A DNA stretch of 32,008 nt, taken from assembly GCA_009921505.1 (NCBI GenBank), contig RFXU01000004.1, positions 1 through 32,008 on the forward strand, in the 5' to 3' direction. The notes under the pieces were generated by a model. It was not told the DNA's origin. It worked only from the letters and a program-made list of their open reading frames with translations, and made no database searches. This DNA comes from Flavobacteriaceae bacterium (GTDB lineage: Bacteria; Bacteroidota; Bacteroidia; Flavobacteriales; Flavobacteriaceae). Below, piece after piece: positions 1-8,392 of this stretch; position 1 is the stretch's first letter; each line of letters begins with the position of its first letter. The translations under genes and the position numbers were made by a program.

Positions 1-935
1 ATATAAACCTCAGCTTTGAATTTAGCGTGTGGCTTAACAGATCCTGGCTTCACGATAACCATACCTCTTTTGATATCAGTTTTCTCGATACCACGCAATA
101 GGATCCCTACGTTATCTCCAGCCTCACCACGGTCAAGGATCTTACGGAACATCTCAACCCCAGTAATTGTAGAAGTCAATTTTTCCTCACCCATACCGAT
201 GATTTCAACAGCATCACCAGTGTTGGCAACTCCTGTTTCAATACGACCCGTAGCAACAGTACCACGACCAGTAATAGAGAATACATCTTCGATTGGCAAC
301 AAGAAAGGCTTGTCAACTTCACGAAGTGGCTCTTCGATCCAAGAATCAACAGCCTCCATTAATTCGACAACAGTATTCACCCATTTTTCTTCACCGTTCA
401 ATGCACCAAGTGCTGAACCTTGAATTACTGGACCGTTGTCACCATCGTATTCATAGAAACTCAACAAATCGCGAATTTCCATTTCAACGAGTTCTAACAA
501 TTCTGGATCGTCCACCATGTCAACTTTGTTCATGAAAACAACGATACGTGGAATACCAACCTGACGTCCTAATAGGATGTGCTCACGAGTTTGTGGCATT
601 GGACCATCGGTAGCCGCAACCACAAGAATCGCACCATCCATTTGAGCAGCACCAGTAACCATGTTCTTTACGTAATCCGCGTGACCTGGACAGTCTACGT
701 GGGCGTAGTGACGATTAGCTGTTTGATACTCAACGTGTGACGAGTTAATAGTAATCCCACGCTCTTTTTCTTCAGGAGCGTTGTCAATTTGATCGAAAGA
801 TCGAGCTTCAGAATAACCTTTATCGGCCATTACCTTAGTAATCGCTGCGGTCAAAGTAGTCTTTCCGTGATCAACGTGACCGATTGTCCCAACGTTCAAG
901 TGTGGTTTTGACCGGTCGAAAGTTTCTTTTGCCAT
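1..935 (-). CDS. tuf: Elongation factor Tu, N-terminal part (gene runs off the left edge)
   Basis: Minus-strand translation from ATG at 935 reads [32 protein letters not shown]...[26 protein letters not shown]...MNKVDMVDD, diagnostic EF-Tu G motifs; open to position 1. Confidence 0.98.
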   Translation of the reverse strand, partial: MAKETFDRSKPHLNVGTIGHVDHGKTTLTAAITKVMADKGYSEARSFDQIDNAPEEKERGITINSSHVEYQTANRHYAHVDCPGHADYVKNMVTGAAQMDGAILVVAATDGPMPQTREHILLGRQVGIPRIVVFMNKVDMVDDPELLELVEMEIRDLLSFYEYDGDNGPVIQGSALGALNGEEKWVNTVVELMEAVDSWIEEPLREVDKPFLLPIEDVFSITGRGTVATGRIETGVANTGDAVEIIGMGEEKLTSTITGVEMFRKILDRGEAGDNVGILLRGIEKTDIKRGMVIVKPGSVKPHAKFKAEVY

Positions 936-990
936 TGTGTATTAATTTAACTTAGTTATTTATTAGTGTTCAAATTTAATTCCAATTTAG

Positions 991-1063
<73 letters not shown>

Positions 1064-1138
1064 TGTGTTGTTACACCCAAAACCGTTTCACATCAGACAA
1101 TGGCTGCAACCACAGGCGTATTACGCTTGTGAGATTTG

Positions 1139-1211
1139 AGCGGGAGACCGGGTTCGAACCGGCGACATTCAGCTTGGAAGGCTGACGCTCTACCAACTGA
1201 GCTACTCCCGC
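1139..1211 (-). tRNA. tRNA-Gly (anticodon TCC)
   Basis: GCGGGAGTAGCTCAGTTGGTAGAGC...CCTTCCAAG...GGTTCGAACCC...CTCCCGC on minus strand. Confidence 0.95.
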
Positions 1212-1286
1212 AATAACCCAAACAATCTTGGGTAAAATTCAATATGTCAATGTTCCTTTTCTAAAGCAGCCTCCACAAAAGGCGTG

Positions 1287-1316
1287 CAAAGATAATTAAA
1301 AATGAGTCATTTACAA
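1287..1316 (-). promoter_or_regulatory. Bacteroidetes-type promoter for the tRNA-Gly/tRNA-Thr/tuf unit
   Basis: Minus strand TTG (1316-1314), 19-nt spacer, TATCTTTG (1294-1287), matching TTG-N(about 19)-TAnnTTTG; lies about 75 nt upstream of tRNA-Gly. Confidence 0.6.
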
Positions 1317-1468
1317 AAAATGAATACCGCATTTTGTAACACTGATATTCATTCCGCACACAAACCTCATTTCCTAATATCAAGAGCACACACGTTTAGG
1401 ATCGTCTCTCAATATTTTTGAATGCACCGTACTCAAGACATATTGAGCATTCGGTTTAATTCAAAAAG

Positions 1469-1550
1469 TGGGGAGAGCAGGATTCGAACCTGCGAAGGTA
1501 AAACCAACAGATTTACAGTCTGTCCTCGTTGGCCGCTTGAGTATCTCCCC
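1469..1550 (-). tRNA. tRNA-Tyr (anticodon GTA), long variable arm
   Basis: GGGGAGATACTCAAGCGGCC...CTGTAAATC...GGTTCGAATCC...TCTCCCC on minus strand; 82 nt class II tRNA. Confidence 0.94.
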
Positions 1551-1588
1551 GATGCACAAAATAAGTGCTTGTTTTAGAACGTTTTATG

Positions 1589-1662
1589 AGCCGATGAAGG
1601 GACTCGAACCCCCGACCCCGAGATTACAAATCACGTGCTCTAGCCAACTGAGCTACATCGGC
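1589..1662 (-). tRNA. tRNA-Thr (anticodon TGT)
   Basis: GCCGATGTAGCTCAGTTGGCTAGAGC...TTTGTAA...GGTTCGAGTCC...CATCGGC on minus strand. Confidence 0.95.
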
Positions 1663-1695
1663 AAAAAGCCACTTTTTTTGGCGTGCTAAACGCAT

Positions 1696-1722
1696 AAAAA
1701 AGTCCGCTATTTCTAACGGACT
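1696..1722 (-). terminator. Rho-independent terminator 3' of hpf
   Basis: Minus strand AGTCCG-TTAGAAATAG-CGGACT followed by a T tract; immediately downstream of hpf, upstream of tRNA-Thr. Confidence 0.7.
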
Positions 1723-1723
1723 G

Positions 1724-1731
1724 CAAATGTA
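1724..1731 (-). promoter_or_regulatory. Putative -7 box for the tRNA-Thr/tRNA-Tyr transcript
   Basis: TACATTTG on minus strand matches TAnnTTTG; TTG at 1749-1747 gives a shortish 15-nt spacer. Confidence 0.4.
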
Positions 1732-1774
1732 TATAAATATTTGTATCAAAAAAATATTTTTGAAAAAAAATGGG

Positions 1775-2077
1775 CTAGACATGGGCCCTCTGTTTCGCCT
1801 TTGTTTTCTTCAGTCCACGCTCCAAAGAATGAACGCTTAAATCTATTGCCGCCTCGAATGACGCCGCCTCTTTTTTAATGACTAATTGCTCCCCGGGCAA
1901 GTGCAATAGAATCTCTGATATTTTATTCGACTTCTCGGAACTGTTAACCACTTTTAGGAAGACTTCTGCCCTTATGATACGATCGTAAAACAACTCCAAT
2001 TTATCGAGTTTTTTTTGAATGAAATTGTTGAGTTTGAGACTCACGGAATGTTGCGGAGATTGAATAGTTACTTTCAT
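1775..2077 (-). CDS. hpf: Ribosome hibernation-promoting factor, HPF/RaiA (YfiA) family, short form
   Basis: 100 aa ORF: MKVTIQSPQHSVSLKLNNFIQKKLDKLELFYDRIIRAEVFLKV...; typical HPF S30AE fold pattern; next to xerC and tuf as often seen in Bacteroidetes. Confidence 0.85.
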   Translation of the reverse strand: MKVTIQSPQHSVSLKLNNFIQKKLDKLELFYDRIIRAEVFLKVVNSSEKSNKISEILLHLPGEQLVIKKEAASFEAAIDLSVHSLERGLKKTKAKQRAHV

Positions 2078-2095
2078 AACAATTGAATTTTGCGG

Positions 2096-2998
2096 TTAAG
2101 ATTTATTATTTCTGGGATGCGCCCGTGCATGAGCCTGTTTTAATTTTGCAATACTGTTATGCGTATACACCTGTGTGGAGGACAAACTCGCATGACCAAG
2201 CAATTCTTTGACCGCATTAAGATCAGCGCCTTCGTCCAAAAGATGTGTAGCAAAAGAATGACGCAAAATATGCGGGCTTCGCTTTATTTTTTTGGACACC
2301 TTACTAAAATAACCATTTATCACACGGTAAACAAGCTCTGGATAAATTTTAACGCCTTTTTGGGACAGCAACAAATACTTTTGATCGACGATATGATCTA
2401 GCTTGAACCGTTCTTGAATATAACCTCTATACACAGGCTCAAGCGACTCAAGTAAAGGAATTAATCGTTCCTTTTGTCGCTTGCCAAGAACCTTAACCAC
2501 GTTTGAAGACCAATCAAAATCCGAGAGTTTTAAATCCACCAATTCCGCGCGACGCATACCTGTGGCATAAAAAAGCAACACAATGAGACGATCTCTAGTG
2601 CCTTGGAACCCCTCCTCTTGCGCCAACAATTCCATCACCTGATTAATTTCGTCCATTGAAAAGGGCACCTGCACCTTGGTAGAGGTTTTTAACGCCCGAT
2701 GTTTAACCATTGGATCGATTTCGATTTGACGCGTTTTAAGTAAAAATTTAAAATAGGCCTTGAGTGAGGAAATTTTTCTATTAATCGTTCTGTTGGTCTT
2801 ACCCTGTTCTACCAAAATGACAATCCAACTTCGAATCATAGGATAGCTCACTTGGACAAAATCCTTTGTCTCGTATTGCTCCAAAAGAAAATCCTTGAAA
2901 AAATTAAGGTCTTTTAAATAGGCTGTAACCGTATGCTTAGAATAATTTTTCTCTAAACCCAAATAATCGACAAAATCTTGAAAACCAGAGTTTTTCAT
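2096..2998 (-). CDS. Tyrosine recombinase XerC/XerD family
   Basis: 300 aa; N-terminal SAM-like core-binding domain, catalytic motifs ATGMRRAELVDL, SPHILRHSFATHLLDEGADLNAVKELLGHASLSSTQVYTH. Confidence 0.93.
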   Translation of the reverse strand: MKNSGFQDFVDYLGLEKNYSKHTVTAYLKDLNFFKDFLLEQYETKDFVQVSYPMIRSWIVILVEQGKTNRTINRKISSLKAYFKFLLKTRQIEIDPMVKHRALKTSTKVQVPFSMDEINQVMELLAQEEGFQGTRDRLIVLLFYATGMRRAELVDLKLSDFDWSSNVVKVLGKRQKERLIPLLESLEPVYRGYIQERFKLDHIVDQKYLLLSQKGVKIYPELVYRVINGYFSKVSKKIKRSPHILRHSFATHLLDEGADLNAVKELLGHASLSSTQVYTHNSIAKLKQAHARAHPRNNKS

Positions 2999-3083
2999 AA
3001 TTCAAAATGAACGTAATCAAGTTACAAAAATCTGTCGAGTCGAAGTTTTTTCTTTCACATTTTGCGCTCTTATTTATTCAAAA

Positions 3084-3115
3084 AAAAATCCGCCGAGAAA
3101 CTCGGCGGATTTTTT
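3084..3115. terminator. Strong bidirectional-looking hairpin terminator downstream of rpsU
   Basis: ATCCGCCGAG-AAA-CTCGGCGGAT flanked by A tract (left) and T tract (right). Confidence 0.85.
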
Positions 3116-3134
3116 GCAATTATATGAGCTCGAT

Positions 3135-3329
3135 CTAGATTTCCTCTTGATCACGCAAATGCTGAATGTATTGTGCTTTCTGAACTTGAGCACGTCTTTT
3201 CACAGAAGGCTTGGTAAATTGCTGTCTTGAACGCAATTGACGCATCGTCCCTGTCTTGTCAAACTTACGCTTGAAACGCTTTAGGGCTCTGTCGATATTT
3301 TCTCCGTCTTTTACTGGTATAATTAACAT
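3135..3329 (-). CDS. rpsU: 30S ribosomal protein bS21
   Basis: 64 aa MLIIPVKDGENIDRALKRFKRKFDKTGTMRQLRSRQQFTKPSVKRRAQVQKAQYIQHLRDQEEI; classic S21. Confidence 0.97.
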   Translation of the reverse strand: MLIIPVKDGENIDRALKRFKRKFDKTGTMRQLRSRQQFTKPSVKRRAQVQKAQYIQHLRDQEEI

Positions 3330-3335
3330 AGTGTC

Positions 3336-3345
3336 ATCACCTCCT
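3336..3345 (-). promoter_or_regulatory. Strong Shine-Dalgarno sequence of rpsU
   Basis: Minus strand AGGAGGTGAT, complementary to the canonical 16S 3' end (AUCACCUCCU), with the GGAGG core about 10 nt before the rpsU ATG. Confidence 0.85.
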
Positions 3346-3358
3346 CTCTTTAGGACGG

Positions 3359-3366
3359 CAAATATA
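3359..3366 (-). promoter_or_regulatory. Putative -7 box upstream of rpsU
   Basis: TATATTTG on minus strand (TAnnTTTG); no clear TTG -33 seen. Confidence 0.4.
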
Positions 3367-3404
3367 AAATTTTTCTATAAAATAAAAATGTCTTTTCGTC
3401 GAAA

Positions 3405-4571
3405 TTAAGTGACCGGCTTATAGGACTTCCCATCGACCACCATCTTCGCGATGATTTCCTTGAGGATTTCAGAAGTACCGCCCCCTATTGGCCCTAGCCT
3501 GCTGTCTCTAAAATGGCGCGCCATGGGATATTCTTCCATGTAGCCATAGCCCCCTAGAAATTGAACGCACTCGTAGGCCACTTTATCGGAAACTTTAGTC
3601 GACATGAGCTTAGACATTGTGGCCTCTTTAACCACATAGGACCCACGGTTCATGGCATCTGCTACGGCATAATTAAAAGTCTTACAGACCGTAACTTCTG
3701 TACTCAACTCGGCCAGTCGATGACGTAAGGCTTGAAATTCTGCAATAGATTTTCCAAATGCAGTACGATCCTTCATGTAAGCGATCGTATACTCGAGCGC
3801 CCACTCACTTCGAGCATGAGCATTAATCCCCATAATGAGTCGCTCAGAGGCAAAATGTTGCATGATATAACCAAATCCCTGACCTTCATTCCCAAGCATC
3901 TGATCTTTATGAACTTTTACCTGATCAAAAGCTAATTCTGCAGTATCTGAAGCGCGCCATCCTAACTTATCAAGTTTGGTTGCGCTGAGCCCTTGCATAT
4001 TTCGGTCTAGGATAAAGAGGCTGATGCCCTTGTTTCCTTTTTCTGGACTTGTTTTTGCCGCGACAATTAAATAGTCACTATAAACGCCATTAGTTATAAA
4101 AGTCTTTGAGCCGTTAATGATGTAGTGATCCCCTTCAAGTACTGCCGTAGTGCGCATTCCACTTACATCACTTCCTCCGAAAGGCTCTGTAATACAAAGC
4201 GCCCCGATTTTATCACCATTGATACTCGCCGCTAGGTATTTACTTTTTTGAACTTCATTACCCTCTGCATTGAGATGAGTCATTGCGAGATAAACATGGG
4301 CCCATATTGCCGCAGCAAAACCGCCACTATTGACCCGCTGCAATTCCTCCAAAAAGATTACGGTGTAGAAAAAATCGAGTCCTAAGCCTCCATAAGCCTC
4401 GGGATAGGACAATCCCAAATAGCCCATTTCGGCAAACTTCTTCCAAATAAAAGGTTCTATCGTCCCTTCTTTTTCCCATTTATCAATATGGGGCACCACT
4501 TCTTTGTTCAAAAATGCGCGAAAGGAATTTCGAAAAGCTTCATGCTCTTCGGTAAAATACGATTGATTCAT
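3405..4571 (-). CDS. Acyl-CoA dehydrogenase
   Basis: ORF 3405..4616; probable start at internal ATG 4571 (MNQSYFTEEHEAFR). Motifs CITEPFGGSDVSGMRTTA, ASERLIMGINAHARSEWALEYTIAYMKDRTAFGK, FLGGYGYMEEYPMARHFRDSRLGPIGGGTSEILKEIIAK. Confidence 0.95.
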   Translation of the reverse strand: MNQSYFTEEHEAFRNSFRAFLNKEVVPHIDKWEKEGTIEPFIWKKFAEMGYLGLSYPEAYGGLGLDFFYTVIFLEELQRVNSGGFAAAIWAHVYLAMTHLNAEGNEVQKSKYLAASINGDKIGALCITEPFGGSDVSGMRTTAVLEGDHYIINGSKTFITNGVYSDYLIVAAKTSPEKGNKGISLFILDRNMQGLSATKLDKLGWRASDTAELAFDQVKVHKDQMLGNEGQGFGYIMQHFASERLIMGINAHARSEWALEYTIAYMKDRTAFGKSIAEFQALRHRLAELSTEVTVCKTFNYAVADAMNRGSYVVKEATMSKLMSTKVSDKVAYECVQFLGGYGYMEEYPMARHFRDSRLGPIGGGTSEILKEIIAKMVVDGKSYKPVT

Positions 4572-4596
4572 CAAAGACAATTTAATCCCCAAGGAC

Positions 4597-5469
4597 TTAA
4601 ATACCCTCAGGTTCATTTTTCATAGCATACAAATATAACTGAATTACCTCAAATAACAGCGGTTGCATTTCCTCAAGCGCGTGCAATTCTTCGAGGGCGT
4701 TTAACCCTTGACGAAGACGAACAAATTCCCAAATAGATTTGGCCAAAGAGAAATTAATCCCAGGGATCTCAGTAAGATCTGAAGGATAGATTGTATTAAT
4801 GTTTCGGGGCACTATAACTTTTTCATCAAATACAAAGGACCTCAGCAGCTCATCCTTTAATTTAGGGGTAATACCATAAATCATATGAAGTTCTTGTTCA
4901 TAGGCAATACCGCCCCATTTTTCGCCTGCGTCGATGATGCGCTTTGCTATGGCCGGACCTATACCATGAACACGTATAAGCTGCTCCTTAGTGGCTAAAG
5001 CAAAGGGTATCTTTTTTCCTTGAACCGGTTGCTCAAATTTGGGCTTATCTGCAAATTCGGGAAATTTAAACAAGGAGGAAAATTCGTTTAACCAGTTATC
5101 AGATACTCTGGTAACCCGCTTAAAATCATCGACACTATTGATCCATTTCCCTGCCTGACGAAATTCCTGAAAACGCCGATACTCTTCCGCAGTTAGGCCT
5201 AAGCGATCCGCCTTTGCAGGGGTAATAAAATTGGGGTTAAAGGGATAAATGCGTAAAGCGCGCTGAGCATTGGCTTCAATCACCGAATCATATGAGGCTA
5301 ACCAAGCAGCAACCTCTTTAGAATCTAAGTCAATCATAAAAGAATCTGCTGATTTCTGCAGATGATCAATGATCAACAGTATCGTAAATAACAATAACGT
5401 AATAAAAAAGCCACCGCGTTCAACTTTAGTGAGACGCAAGTGGCTGTATTTTAATCTTGGAATCCCCAT
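4597..5469 (-). CDS. ComEA-like helix-hairpin-helix protein with N-terminal membrane anchor
   Basis: 290 aa; hydrophobic segment near N-terminus, repeated HhH motifs (LIRVHGIGPAIAKRIIDAGEKWGGI; LTEIPGINFSLAKSIWEFV). Confidence 0.8.
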   Translation of the reverse strand: MGIPRLKYSHLRLTKVERGGFFITLLLFTILLIIDHLQKSADSFMIDLDSKEVAAWLASYDSVIEANAQRALRIYPFNPNFITPAKADRLGLTAEEYRRFQEFRQAGKWINSVDDFKRVTRVSDNWLNEFSSLFKFPEFADKPKFEQPVQGKKIPFALATKEQLIRVHGIGPAIAKRIIDAGEKWGGIAYEQELHMIYGITPKLKDELLRSFVFDEKVIVPRNINTIYPSDLTEIPGINFSLAKSIWEFVRLRQGLNALEELHALEEMQPLLFEVIQLYLYAMKNEPEGI

Positions 5470-5506
5470 ACATTTTAATCACGGGGAATTACATAGGTCA
5501 ACGAAA

Positions 5507-7075
5507 CTAAGACTCCTTTATTGCAACCAAGAATCTTTTAAGCTGCTCTTTAACCACTGGGAACAAGAAATAAAGTCCCAGCATATTGGGGAATACCATA
5601 GCAAAAATCATAGCATCAGAAAACGCCCAAATTGAATCCATCGAGGCAGCAGCGCCGATGATAATAAATCCAAGAAACAAAAATTTGTAGGCTAAGTCCG
5701 CCTTTCTACCGCGGCCAAACAAGAATTTCCATGATTGCAATCCGTAGTATGACCACGAAATCATGGTAGATACCGCGAATAACACGACGGCAATAGTCAA
5801 GAAAATATGCGAATATGGTATGTATGCTGCAAACGCCTTTGAGGTGATTCCAGCACCTTCATAAGAGACGCCTTCAATCATAACTGATCCAGAACCATCT
5901 CCACCGTAAACAAAATACCCCTCGAAATTAAAAATGATAATCACTAAGGCGGTCATCGTACAAATGACTACTGTATCAATAAAGGGCTCTAGCAGTGCTA
6001 CAAGACCCTCACTTGCAGAATATTTTGTGCGAACAGCTGAATGCGCGATCGATGCGGATCCTGCACCAGCCTCATTTGAAAAGGCAGCACGACGAAATCC
6101 AACGAGAAGCACCCCAATAACACCTCCCACACCAACGGCTTGCGGATTAAAAGCCTCTGATAAGATTAAACCAAATGCATCATCTACCAAACCGAAATTG
6201 GCAATAATAATATACAAACAGCAGATAATGTAGAGCAGCGCCATGAATGGAACAATTTTCTCTGTTACAGAAGCAATCCGTTTGATTCCACCGATAATGA
6301 CGATACCAACAAAAAATGCGATAACCACACCGATCCAAAATCCTGCTCCTGTACTTTCAAGTCCCAAAAGCTCTTTTATCACAATAGTGGCCTGATTACT
6401 TTGTGCCGCATTACCACCCCCGAAGGAACCACCAATACAGAAAATAGCAAACAATACTGCAGAAACTTTACCTAAAGTCGCCCAGCCTCTTTCTTTGAGC
6501 CCCTTAGTCAAGTAATACATTGGCCCGCCGTAAACAGTTCCATCCTCACCCACGTCGCGATAATGAACCCCAAGGGTACATTCGACAAATTTTGTGGACA
6601 TCCCTAGCAAACCACAAATGATCATCCAAAACATGGCCCCTGGACCTCCTAAGGCGATAGCCAAAGCGACCCCGGCGATATTTCCATTTCCAACGGTTCC
6701 AGAAACAGCTGTAGCCAGTGCTTGAAAGTGACTTACTTCTCCTTCATCTTTCTCATCCTCAGACGTCGCCTGATCTGCAGCATCAACACGATGTTCTATC
6801 TCATCATATTTTCCACGGACCGTATTTATGGCCTTTCCAAAATAACGGATGTTCGGAAATCCAAAATAAAGCGTAAAGAAGGCGGCACTAACGACCAACA
6901 AGATTAACACAAATGGTGTTCCTGCAATTTCAAAGAAAATTAGCGCGCTAAAAAAGTCTGAAACAGGTTTAAACGCCTGATCAATTTTCTTGTCAATCCC
7001 TAATTCCGCAACCTCTTGAGCACTCGTAATTAAGGGCGCCAAAAAAGTAAAAAATACCGTGAGTAAATATTTCAT
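5507..7075 (-). CDS. Alanine/glycine:cation symporter family (AGCS) protein
   Basis: 522 aa; ALATAVSGTVGNGNIAGVALAIALGGPGAMFWMIICGLLGMSTKFVECTLGVHYR, AAFSNEAGAGSASIAHSA. Confidence 0.95.
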   Translation of the reverse strand: MKYLLTVFFTFLAPLITSAQEVAELGIDKKIDQAFKPVSDFFSALIFFEIAGTPFVLILLVVSAAFFTLYFGFPNIRYFGKAINTVRGKYDEIEHRVDAADQATSEDEKDEGEVSHFQALATAVSGTVGNGNIAGVALAIALGGPGAMFWMIICGLLGMSTKFVECTLGVHYRDVGEDGTVYGGPMYYLTKGLKERGWATLGKVSAVLFAIFCIGGSFGGGNAAQSNQATIVIKELLGLESTGAGFWIGVVIAFFVGIVIIGGIKRIASVTEKIVPFMALLYIICCLYIIIANFGLVDDAFGLILSEAFNPQAVGVGGVIGVLLVGFRRAAFSNEAGAGSASIAHSAVRTKYSASEGLVALLEPFIDTVVICTMTALVIIIFNFEGYFVYGGDGSGSVMIEGVSYEGAGITSKAFAAYIPYSHIFLTIAVVLFAVSTMISWSYYGLQSWKFLFGRGRKADLAYKFLFLGFIIIGAAASMDSIWAFSDAMIFAMVFPNMLGLYFLFPVVKEQLKRFLVAIKES

Positions 7076-7162
7076 ATCGTGCTGTTTGGTTATGTTATAA
7101 GAAACAGCAAGATGGCAAAAAATTAAGGGCCTGACAAATTTTTATCTGAGATAATTCTAATT

Positions 7163-8173
7163 TTAAACCCTGTAGTGCTGCTTTAAATTTTCGATCTGGT
7201 CAGGACGACCGATTAGAATGAGTTTAGAGCCGGGTTCAAGGACCATATCGGCTTCAGGATTGACAATGTATTCACCTGATCTAGACTTGTAACCTATAAT
7301 GGAGCAGCCCGTTTTTTTTCGCAAATCGAGTTCACGTATTTGTTGGGCTCGCCCGTCTGGGCAAACTTTATCAAAGGGTACCTGTTCAACATAATAACTG
7401 TCTTGGTCTCCTGAAACAGTTAAATTATCTAGAAACTCTACCAAATCTGGAACGACCACTAAAGAGGCCATATGATCTCCCCCAATCTTATCCGGCAAGA
7501 TAACATTATCTGCTCCGGCCAGTTTTAATTTTTTATAGGACGTCTCCTCAGTTGCTCTTGAAATAATCTTGAGGTCCTTATTGATCTGGCGTGCAGATAA
7601 GACCACAAATAAATTATCCGCATCGCTCGGCAAAGCACTTATAAGAGATGAAGCGCGCTCCACCCCAGCTTTTATAAGTACCTCATCATCATTGGCGTTA
7701 CCCAATACTGCGAGTTGATTGTGCTCGTAGAGTCGCTCCACAATTTCTTCATTGTGCTCCACCACCACATAAGACTTTTTATAGGCTTCTAATTTTTGGG
7801 TCGCCTGCATTCCGTTGCGGCCATACCCACAAACAATGACATGACCGGATAGTTTATCGATTTTTTCTTGCACTTTCTTAGGTCTTAAATTTCCGATATT
7901 GGTTTGACTCAAAAGATATTCTGAAACCACCTTAATCGAATATCCAACTATAAAAATACTCGATACAATTAACACCGAGGTATAAATCTTTTCTGAAGCA
8001 CTCATGGGATGCACTTCTCCAAATCCAACCGTGGTAATGGTGATTACGGTCATGTACAAAGCATCGACCCAGGTATACTCATAAAAGGCTTTGAAACCCA
8101 ATACGCCCCCAATAAAAATGAGTAAAAACCCGAATACCGCCGTCTGTATTTTTGAACTTTTGAATTGTTTCAT
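7163..8173 (-). CDS. Potassium channel protein with TrkA-N/TrkA-C (RCK) domains
   Basis: ORF 7163..8227; likely start ATG 8173 (MKQFKSSK) overlapping the upstream PspC stop in ATGA. Pore TVITITTVGFGEVHP, Rossmann GHVIVCGYGRNGMQATQKL, C-terminal TrkA-C. Confidence 0.92.
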   Translation of the reverse strand: MKQFKSSKIQTAVFGFLLIFIGGVLGFKAFYEYTWVDALYMTVITITTVGFGEVHPMSASEKIYTSVLIVSSIFIVGYSIKVVSEYLLSQTNIGNLRPKKVQEKIDKLSGHVIVCGYGRNGMQATQKLEAYKKSYVVVEHNEEIVERLYEHNQLAVLGNANDDEVLIKAGVERASSLISALPSDADNLFVVLSARQINKDLKIISRATEETSYKKLKLAGADNVILPDKIGGDHMASLVVVPDLVEFLDNLTVSGDQDSYYVEQVPFDKVCPDGRAQQIRELDLRKKTGCSIIGYKSRSGEYIVNPEADMVLEPGSKLILIGRPDQIENLKQHYRV

Positions 8174-8391
8174 AAATCGAAGACAGAACTCCTTTTTGTG
8201 AAGATAAGATCTTTCATCTTCATCCAAAAGGCCAAAACTAAATAAACCGCAAATCCAACACCGAGCGTAGCGAAAGTGACATAAATAAAGGATAGGCGAA
8301 CCGTCTTTGCGCGCATGCCCAAACGATCTGCCAATCGCGCACTTACATAAAATCCATGGCGCTCAAGATAATGTCGTAGCGTTTTCAGCAT
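8170..8391 (-). CDS. PspC-domain small membrane protein
   Basis: 73 aa; RLADRLGMRAKTVRLSFIYVTFATLGVGFAVYLVLAFWMK typical PspC; translationally coupled to the K+ channel gene. Confidence 0.75.
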   Translation of the reverse strand: MLKTLRHYLERHGFYVSARLADRLGMRAKTVRLSFIYVTFATLGVGFAVYLVLAFWMKMKDLIFTKRSSVFDL

Positions 8392-8392
8392 A

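Noticed and set aside
16-535. Two plus-strand ORFs at the left edge (16..423 and 293..535)
   Set aside because: Antisense to the clear EF-Tu reading frame.
1139-1662. tRNA genes as integration sites for an island
   Set aside because: No integrase-linked direct repeat or foreign cargo next to the tRNAs; the cluster is conserved.
1468-1689. Plus-strand ORF MGRAGFEPAKVKPTDLQSVL...MKGLEPPTPRLQITCSSQLSYIG
   Set aside because: It is the antisense of tRNA-Tyr and tRNA-Thr(TGT); a well-known type of spurious 'protein' from tRNA loci.
2096-2998. XerC/D-type recombinase as evidence of an integron or mobile element
   Set aside because: Looks like the housekeeping Xer recombinase in its usual hpf/tuf neighbourhood; no attachment-site repeats or cargo seen.
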